From GWA2-44-9 sp964429675 (GTDB lineage Bacteria > Patescibacteriota > Minisyncoccia > 2-02-FULL-40-12 > GWA2-44-9), in NCBI GenBank assembly GCA_964429675.1, contig CAYSDF010000018.1:1-16574 (forward strand): DNA of 16,574 nt. Direction: 5' to 3'. The position numbers were made by a program, and so were the translations under genes. Under the pieces are notes generated by a model. That model had not been told where the DNA came from. It was given only the letters and a program-made list of their open reading frames with translations, and made no database searches. Below, one piece after another: positions 6,889 to 11,900 of the stretch (positions are counted from its first letter, which is position 1; each line of letters begins with the position of its first letter).

Positions 6889-8028
6889 CTTCTTTAGTTC
6901 TTCGGCGTAGTTTTTAATTGCCGTCCGCTTTTCAAACTGGGCCGCGATTTCGGGTCCAGAATGACCGTATTTATCATACTTGGCCTGGTCGTTTAAGAGG
7001 TCCTTGGCCTTTGTCGCTATATCATCGGCATTCCAAGGTATAATCTCGCCTCCTAAGCCATTTTTAAGCAAACCAGGCACTATACCAACTGGGGTTGCCA
7101 GTACCGGAACTCCGCAAGCCAAGGCCTCGGGAACCACTCTGGGCCCGCCCTCATTGTATGAAGGCATAACCAAAATCCTAGACTTATTAATAAGTGCGGC
7201 GATTTCCCTGGTATCTTTGGCCCAACCATATAAAAGGACATTGTCCTGTAATTTAAAATTTACAATTTCCAATTTACAATGATTCAGAAGAGAGCCTTCT
7301 CCGACAATAAGGCATTTGATATTTGGGATTTGTAATTTGATATTTCTTATTGCTTCAAGCAATAAGTTAACGCCTTTATTTTCCTCAAGCCGGCCTATAA
7401 ATATCAAGTCGTATTCTTTAGTGACATTTTGCGGCCTATACACCTCAAGATCAATATACATTGACGGAATATATACTATTTTTTCTTTGGGTACTCCGTT
7501 TGAAATTAAAAATTCCGGAACCTCACCTTGATTGACCACGCGCACAGCTGTAGCTTTTGAAGAATCAAATTCGATGAATAACTTAGTAAAAATTCTGTAG
7601 ATCTCTTCTTTAATATTCGCTGATTTGGGGTATCCTGGGATATGGTGTATCTCAAGAATGTAAGGAACTTTTATTTTATTCCACAATAATCTGGCAGCTA
7701 TGCCATTATAGAACGGCGGGAATTCTTGAACGGTCATTAAATCAAACTTCTGCTGCTTATATATTTCCAAAGCCTTTTTGATAAACCAGATCGGATGAAA
7801 AATTAACGGCCATGGAGAAATGTGGACATAAACATTCCCAAATAAAATTTTGGTATTTGATTTATTTGGAAATTGGGAATTGGGAATTGGAAATTGCACC
7901 TTTGGTGCTATGATATCTATCCGCTCCCAATGTTTAGAAAATTCTTCTAGAGTCTGATAAAACGCCCCTTTTTTATCGGAGACAAGATTTCTAGCACTAC
8001 CCAAACCCGTTATCATAAAAAGCTTCAT
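6877..8028 (-). CDS. GT4-family glycosyltransferase with three heptamer-array inserts
   Basis: A 383-residue GT-B glycosyltransferase. The N-terminal domain starts MKLFMITGLGSARNLVS. The donor domain starts DLIFIGRLEENKG (R213 and K218, the usual phosphate-contacting pair), LIVGEG lies at 240-245, and the E-x7-E is E293/E301 in EGGPRVVPE, followed by ALACGVPVLATPVG. All key family residues are present, so it is probably active. Unusually, three loops are encoded by AT-rich heptamer arrays: residues 45-55 (QFPIPNSQFPN), 229-238 (NIKLQIPNIK) and 251-261 (KLEIVNFKLQ region). They fall between conserved blocks, where extra residues should be tolerated. It follows the four-helix-bundle gene after 64 bp, and its 3' end carries the promoter of the next gene. 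Substrate is unknown. Confidence 0.92.
   Translation of the reverse strand: MKLFMITGLGSARNLVSDKKGAFYQTLEEFSKHWERIDIIAPKVQFPIPNSQFPNKSNTKILFGNVYVHISPWPLIFHPIWFIKKALEIYKQQKFDLMTVQEFPPFYNGIAARLLWNKIKVPYILEIHHIPGYPKSANIKEEIYRIFTKLFIEFDSSKATAVRVVNQGEVPEFLISNGVPKEKIVYIPSMYIDLEVYRPQNVTKEYDLIFIGRLEENKGVNLLLEAIRNIKLQIPNIKCLIVGEGSLLNHCKLEIVNFKLQDNVLLYGWAKDTREIAALINKSRILVMPSYNEGGPRVVPEALACGVPVLATPVGIVPGLLKNGLGGEIIPWNADDIATKAKDLLNDQAKYDKYGHSGPEIAAQFEKRTAIKNYAEELKKLTK
7235..7277 (+). repeat. Hairpin plus 4x7-bp array, opposite orientation
   Basis: A perfect 5-bp hairpin AGGAC-ATT-GTCCT (7235-7247), two bases, then four heptamers of form AATTTNN (7250-7277; units AATTTAA, AATTTAC, AATTTCC, AATTTAC). The AATTT strand is the plus strand here, opposite to the other three elements, yet the hairpin is still 5' of the repeats on that strand. 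It encodes CKLEIVNFKLQ in the helix after the IVGEG strand. Confidence 0.8.
7317..7366 (-). repeat. 4x7-bp array plus 8-bp hairpin
   Basis: Four heptamers (7317-7344; coding strand AATATCA, AATTACA, AATCCCA, AATATCA), one base, then hairpin CTTATTGC-TTCAA-GCAATAAG (7346-7366). It lies after LLLEAIR and encodes NIKLQIPNIK. The same loop, with the same hairpin size and a near-identical loop sequence, carries the 407-456 element in a different glycosyltransferase gene. Confidence 0.88.
7868..7908 (-). repeat. 4x7-bp array plus 5-bp hairpin
   Basis: Four heptamers at 7868-7895 (plus strand GGAAATT, GGGAATT, GGGAATT, GGAAATT), immediately followed by hairpin GCACC-TTT-GGTGC (7896-7908). It encodes QFPIPNSQFPN after IIAPKV in the N-terminal domain. 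Units are again exactly four. Confidence 0.9.
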
Positions 8029-8034
8029 AAATTT

Positions 8035-8070
8035 ATCTAATTAACCTAATTGACCTAATTAATCTAATAA
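8035..8070. repeat. 4x9-bp tandem array downstream of the four-helix-bundle gene
   Basis: Four nonamers with core CTAAT: ATCTAATTA, ACCTAATTG, ACCTAATTA, ATCTAATAA. It fills much of the 64-bp spacer between the four-helix-bundle gene and the glycosyltransferase start at 8028. The same CTAATT core occurs in opposite orientation on the other side of the four-helix-bundle gene (8466-8492). Confidence 0.9.
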
Positions 8071-8092
8071 AACTACGTGCTAGTATAAATCG

Positions 8093-8455
8093 CTATTTTA
8101 ATTTTATATAAATGGCATTGAATATTAGGTTTAATTCTTTTGCTTCTTGCCATAATACCCGTGAATCTTCTTTTAATTTTTCTTCAGCAACAGCGATCAT
8201 TCTTAAAAAATGTTTTGATTCTCTAGATTCTTTTTTGCAAATTCCTATTTTATGACGAAAATCTTGCTTGCTTTCTGCATCATCTGCTTCAGAATAATTC
8301 GCACCGACGCTTGTGCCTGCTTTTATTAATTGATTTATTAACGGCATCGTAATAACATCTTTGGGAACTTTTTTACAAAATCTAATAATATTTTCTCCAA
8401 ATTTAGCTGTTCTTTCTTCGAGATTATAAATTTTATTCTTATTATTTTCGGTCAT
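8093..8455 (-). CDS. Four-helix-bundle protein (23S intervening-sequence family)
   Basis: A 120-residue protein matching the family first found encoded in 23S rRNA intervening sequences (PF05635/TIGR02436). The diagnostic core GTSVGANYSEADDAESKQDF, then RHKIGICKKESRESKHFLRMI, is clear, as is the start YNLEERTAKFGENIIRFCKK. The fold is a four-helix bundle that forms pentamers; the diversity-generating-retroelement accessory protein bAvd belongs to the same superfamily. Its function as a free-standing gene is unknown. Here it is not in an rRNA gene, and no reverse transcriptase is visible. It is bracketed by AT-rich CTAATT repeat arrays in opposite orientation and interrupts a run of glycosyltransferase genes, suggesting a mobile or passenger cassette. 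No Shine-Dalgarno is visible before the ATG at 8455. Confidence 0.93.
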   Translation of the reverse strand: MTENNKNKIYNLEERTAKFGENIIRFCKKVPKDVITMPLINQLIKAGTSVGANYSEADDAESKQDFRHKIGICKKESRESKHFLRMIAVAEEKLKEDSRVLWQEAKELNLIFNAIYIKLK

Positions 8456-8465
8456 TGTTTAGATC

Positions 8466-8492
8466 AATTAGAAATTAGACTAATTAGAAATT
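8466..8492. repeat. AATTAG-core repeats upstream of the four-helix-bundle gene
   Basis: An 11-bp direct repeat AATTAGAAATT at 8466-8476 and 8482-8492, with a third AATTAG at 8473-8478. AATTAG is the reverse complement of the CTAATT core of the 8035-8070 array, so the two arrays bracket the gene in inverted orientation. It lies in the 41-bp spacer before the gap-truncated glycosyltransferase. Confidence 0.85.
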
Positions 8493-8496
8493 TATC

Positions 8497-9372
8497 TTAG
8501 TTATTCAGAACTTTCAAGGTTTCTTCATACATCTTGTTCATATCAAAATATCCGGCTGTCTTTAGCCCGCCGTCAATAAATCGCTGACGCATTTCCGGAA
8601 CCTGCCAAACGGTTTTAATAGCTTCCACGAGATTAAACTCATCGTTATATTTAATCATAAACCCATTTTCACCCTGATGAATAATTTCTTTATTCCCACC
8701 GACAGCAGTAGTAATTACCGGCACTCCGGCCATCATTACTTCCAATATCTGATGAGAAAAGCCCTCATAGCCGGTATTTAGAACGAATATATCACTGGCG
8801 GCCAAATAATCGGCTAGTTCCTCGTGAGATTTTTTACCGACGACATAAACCCTCTTTTCTAAATGCATGTTTTTAACCATCGACTCCAGATTGGATTTTT
8901 CCGGCCCATCCCCTACGATAACCAGCCGGAAAAATTGATTTATCTCTAGTAACTTAGGCATTACCTTAATCAGCATTCTGAATCCCTTCCAGGGCACTAA
9001 ACGTCCGATTGAAATGATAATATTGCCGGCTATGTTGATCTTTTTTCTGGCGTCTTCTTTGGATAATTCTGATTTTTTAAAATTAACCTGATTATAAATT
9101 ACGTGGACCTTATTACTCTGAACGCCCCAGCCCTTAACAATCTTGGCTAGATATTCTGAGGGTACGATTACACCATCAGCATTTTTAGTAACCCAAGACT
9201 GGAGCCGGTGAAGAGTCTTTATTGATCCTTTTCTTTGTGATTTTTGAAAATCATTCATCAAGAAGCTCGTCTTCCTCTTATTTATGGCGATTTCCCAAGC
9301 ATAATCTCCAACAACTTTAACGAAAAACTTTTTCTTGCGCATTTTAGCAACTAAAAGTCCCGGCACTCCCGC
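8497..9372 (-). CDS. GT4-family glycosyltransferase, 5' part lost in assembly gap
   Basis: The C-terminal 291 residues of a GT-B glycosyltransferase. The visible part starts AGVPGLLVAKMRKKKFFVKVVGDYAWE, which is the end of an N-terminal domain, so roughly the first 100 residues are missing. The donor domain begins IIISIGRLVPWKGFRML, then LVIVGDGPEKSNLE, and the E-x7-E is in EGFSHQILE, followed by MAGVPVITTAVGG. All expected donor-site residues are present. The frame happens to read through the 100 N into another glycosyltransferase; this should not be taken as a fusion, because the upstream partner lacks its own C-terminal half-motif and this one lacks its N-terminus. Function is presumed surface-glycan assembly. 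Confidence 0.9.
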   Translation of the reverse strand, partial: AGVPGLLVAKMRKKKFFVKVVGDYAWEIAINKRKTSFLMNDFQKSQRKGSIKTLHRLQSWVTKNADGVIVPSEYLAKIVKGWGVQSNKVHVIYNQVNFKKSELSKEDARKKINIAGNIIISIGRLVPWKGFRMLIKVMPKLLEINQFFRLVIVGDGPEKSNLESMVKNMHLEKRVYVVGKKSHEELADYLAASDIFVLNTGYEGFSHQILEVMMAGVPVITTAVGGNKEIIHQGENGFMIKYNDEFNLVEAIKTVWQVPEMRQRFIDGGLKTAGYFDMNKMYEETLKVLNN

Positions 9373-9472
9373 NNNNNNNNNNNNNNNNNNNNNNNNNNNN
9401 NNNNNNNNNNNNNNNNNNNNNNNNNNNNNNNNNNNNNNNNNNNNNNNNNNNNNNNNNNNNNNNNNNNNNNNN
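9373..9472. other. Assembly gap of 100 N
   Basis: Exactly 100 undetermined bases, a conventional placeholder. The upstream glycosyltransferase lacks about 80-100 C-terminal residues and the downstream one about 100 N-terminal residues, so the true missing sequence is probably at least about 0.5 kb. Confidence 0.97.
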
Positions 9473-10353
9473 CGCGACGGCCTGACAAATACATCAGAAA
9501 TAGCAAGATACTTAGGCAGATTTTCATGATTAACCGTCCCGACAAAAATAACCTCATCCTGAAGTAATAATTCTTTAACAATTCTTTTTAATTCATTCTT
9601 TTCTTGTCCATCACCGAGAATAAGAAGCTTATACTTGAGTCCTTTGCTAGAATTTTTTAAAACTGCAACGGCTTTTATCAGAATATCCATTCCATTTTTA
9701 AGCACTAACCGAGAGGCGCTCATAATTACAAAGTCGTCTGCATTGATACCAAGCTTACTTTCAAGAGCTGTTAAGTCACCGTAACTGAACTGGCGCGAAA
9801 AAAGATCCATATCCACGCCATTTGGTATGACAGATATTTTAATGGAGGGATTATACTTAGTGATCAAGTTTTTCAGATACTGGCTAATTGCCGTAGCCTG
9901 ATCGGCTTTTTTAATTATCAAGCCTCGCGAAAAATTCATGAGCTTTCCCTGTAAATCAGGATTTTTACCTTCCTGTAAAGTTACCAGAAACGGAAGCTTA
10001 GGTTTTAAAATCTTTAACAGCCAGCCCGCCCCGGCCGCCTGAGATGCCTGATAGGCATGAACCAATATATAATCATTTTTTGATATTAATGATCTAGCCT
10101 TCTGAAAAATCTCCAGCGGCAAAAAAGCTTTTGGCAAAATAAACCCGGCCACGCCGAACCTCCCACCGACACGGTAAACATTTATATTGCCTATCTTTTC
10201 ATACTCGGGAAGCCTCCCATCCAAACGTCCGGTCACCATATCAAAATCAAAATCCGGCAATCTGTCGGTAATATTTTTGATCGCCAGTTCAGACCCTCCG
10301 ATAAAGGGCAGATAGGCTGTTGATAGTATTAAAATTCGGGGTTTTTGGGCCAT
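9473..10353 (-). CDS. GT4-family glycosyltransferase, 3' part lost in assembly gap
   Basis: The N-terminal 293 residues of a GT-B glycosyltransferase. It starts MAQKPRILILSTAYLPFIGG (glycine-rich donor loop at 18-20), has an AISQYLKNLI segment and SVIPNGVD near 174-181, and then the donor domain (VIMSASRLVLKNGMDIL, LLILGDGQEKNELK). It stops at VFVRPSR, exactly where the EGxxxxxxE donor motif would begin, because the assembly gap intervenes. The ATG at 10353 is the first codon after a TATAAA box (10362-10367) and no Shine-Dalgarno is seen, so a leaderless mRNA is predicted. It is divergent from the plus-strand glycosyltransferase at 10423. It is presumed to be the first gene of the right part of the glycan locus. 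Confidence 0.9.
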
Positions 10354-10422
10354 AGATGAATTTTATAAAAAACTGATGTAACCTTGATAACAGCGAGATT
10401 TTATGCTAATATAATCGCATAA
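10354..10422. promoter_or_regulatory. Divergent promoter region between two glycosyltransferase genes
   Basis: On the minus strand, TTATCA (10385-10390) and TATAAA (10362-10367) are 17 bases apart, with the -10 ending 8 bases before the ATG at 10353. On the plus strand, ATAACA (10387-10392) and TATAAT (10410-10415) are 17 bases apart, with the -10 ending 7 bases before the ATG at 10423. The two -35 boxes overlap, so polymerases would compete. The plus -10 is flanked by a 6-bp inverted repeat (TTATGC 10401-10406, GCATAA 10417-10422), a possible operator. Confidence 0.65.
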
Positions 10423-11622
10423 ATGGCGACCGAAATCAACCATTCTTCCGATCCCAACTCAAGACCCAGAAATAGGGTTTTGTTCGTAATTACTCAATCG
10501 GAATTCGGCGGTGCTCAGCATTTTGTATACAATTTTCTAAGTAGGCTTGAACCAGACAGATACGAGGTGCTGGTGGCGATCGGAAGCGACGGCAACGGCG
10601 AATTCACCTACGAATTAAAGAAACTAGGCATTCCAGTCCATCATCTTAAACTACTAAAAAGAGACATCAACCCCGGGCAAGATATAAAAGCCGTCTTTGA
10701 GATACGAAATCTTATTAAAAAGTTTGTACCCCAGACACTATTTTTAAATAGCTCAAAGGCTGGGTTCATCGGATCTCTAGCCACAGTTTTTCCAAAGAGG
10801 ATTGTCGGCTTAAAAGTCGTCTACCGTATCGGCGGCTGGTCTTTCAATGACCCCTGGCCATCATGGAAAAGAAATTTTTGGAAAATACTGGAAAAAAAGA
10901 GTGCGAAGTGGAAAGACATCATTGTCGTGAATAACAAGCACGACCTTGATCAGGCTGAGAAATTGAATATCCGCCCTCGCGGGAAAGTTGTTCTTATTCA
11001 CAATGGAATCGATGTCTACAGAACCGATCACCTACCCCAGGAAGAGGCCCGGCTCAGACTTTTTGAAAAAATATCCAGATATTCAGGCAAAATATTCCAA
11101 ATCAAAAATATCATCGGTACTATCGCCAATTTTTATCCTACAAAGGGCCTAGAGTATCTTATTCTGGCAGCAAAAGAATTTAAAGCCAGGGATGACACTG
11201 CCTTTTTTATCATTGGCGATGGCGAAGAAAGGCCGAAACTTGAGAAACTGATAAAAGAAAATGGACTAGGCAAAAAAGTATTCCTGTTGGGCAGTATCCC
11301 CGAGGCCAAGAAGCTCCTTCAAGCATTTGATATATTCGTCCTCCCATCGGTCAAAGAAGGCTTCCCATGGGCTCTAATTGAGGCTATGGCGGCTAAAATC
11401 CCGGTTATAGCTACATCGGTAGGAGCAGTCCCTGAAATCATCGACAATGGCAAAAATGGCTTTATGGTAGCACCAAGAGATCCAAAGGCGCTAAGCTCCA
11501 GGATCAAAGAAGTCCTAGCCAGCGACCATCTCAAAAAAGAGTTCGCCATCCAAGGCAACCAAACCGTCCTCTTTAAGTTCTCTGAGGATAAGATGGTGAA
11601 GGAGATTGAGGGACTGATCTAA
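10423..11622 (+). CDS. GT4-family glycosyltransferase
   Basis: The only plus-strand gene, 399 residues, a complete GT-B glycosyltransferase. After a 17-residue polar leader the fold begins RVLFVITQSEFGGAQHFV (donor loop GG at 29-30). LIHNGIDV lies at 191-198. The donor domain begins IIGTIANFYPTKGLEYL (K241), then FFIIGDGEERPKLE, and the E-x7-E is E312/E320 in EGFPWALIE, followed by AMAAKIPVIATSVGAVPEII. This layout is typical of exopolysaccharide and O-antigen GT4 enzymes. A perfect TATAAT box 7 bases before the ATG, and no Shine-Dalgarno, predict a leaderless transcript. Its stop codon overlaps the convergent membrane-protein stop by 4 bp, and no terminator is visible, so antisense overlap of the two transcripts is likely. 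Confidence 0.93.
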   Translation: MATEINHSSDPNSRPRNRVLFVITQSEFGGAQHFVYNFLSRLEPDRYEVLVAIGSDGNGEFTYELKKLGIPVHHLKLLKRDINPGQDIKAVFEIRNLIKKFVPQTLFLNSSKAGFIGSLATVFPKRIVGLKVVYRIGGWSFNDPWPSWKRNFWKILEKKSAKWKDIIVVNNKHDLDQAEKLNIRPRGKVVLIHNGIDVYRTDHLPQEEARLRLFEKISRYSGKIFQIKNIIGTIANFYPTKGLEYLILAAKEFKARDDTAFFIIGDGEERPKLEKLIKENGLGKKVFLLGSIPEAKKLLQAFDIFVLPSVKEGFPWALIEAMAAKIPVIATSVGAVPEIIDNGKNGFMVAPRDPKALSSRIKEVLASDHLKKEFAIQGNQTVLFKFSEDKMVKEIEGLI

Positions 11623-11900
11623 AAGCCGAAGTTAAAATTTAGTCCGAGGTAAAACCAAGTAAGAAAGACAAAAACTAGGATTATACCCAGAATCCTCCAG
11701 GCGAAATTAGAGCCTAATTTAAAGCTTTGAACAATAAGTAGTATAGATCCTAGTATAGCTGAGCAAAGGGCTACTAGGCTAATTAATTTAGAATGATCAT
11801 TACCCCAAGAGAAAAATACTGGAGAGGCCAGATAAAAATTTAGGAAGGCCAAGCCCATAGGAGCCGCTACTAGCCAGGTAAATATTTTCTTTAAGCTCAT
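11619..11900 (-). CDS. Small integral membrane protein
   Basis: A 93-residue, very hydrophobic protein with about three membrane segments (roughly residues 6-30, 38-58 and 67-88). It starts MSLKKIFTWLVAAPMG and has a short polar stretch, SWGNDHSKL, between segments one and two. I do not recognise a family. The ATG overlaps the lipase stop in a 4-bp ATGA, so the two are almost certainly translated from one mRNA, and the protein may anchor, export or protect against the secreted lipase (inference). Its stop overlaps the convergent glycosyltransferase stop by 4 bp. Hydrophobic small proteins diverge fast, so homology searches may fail even if the gene is real; the overlap with the lipase supports it. 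Confidence 0.8.
   Translation of the reverse strand: MSLKKIFTWLVAAPMGLAFLNFYLASPVFFSWGNDHSKLISLVALCSAILGSILLIVQSFKLGSNFAWRILGIILVFVFLTWFYLGLNFNFGF

Noticed and set aside
407..7908. CRISPR-like or minisatellite interpretation of the heptamer arrays
   Set aside because: Units are 7 bp with no spacers, lie in coding sequence, and no cas genes are present.
8093..8455. Diversity-generating retroelement accessory protein (Avd)
   Set aside because: The family is shared, but there is no reverse transcriptase and no template/variable repeat pair in the window, and the sequence is closer to the stand-alone intervening-sequence type.
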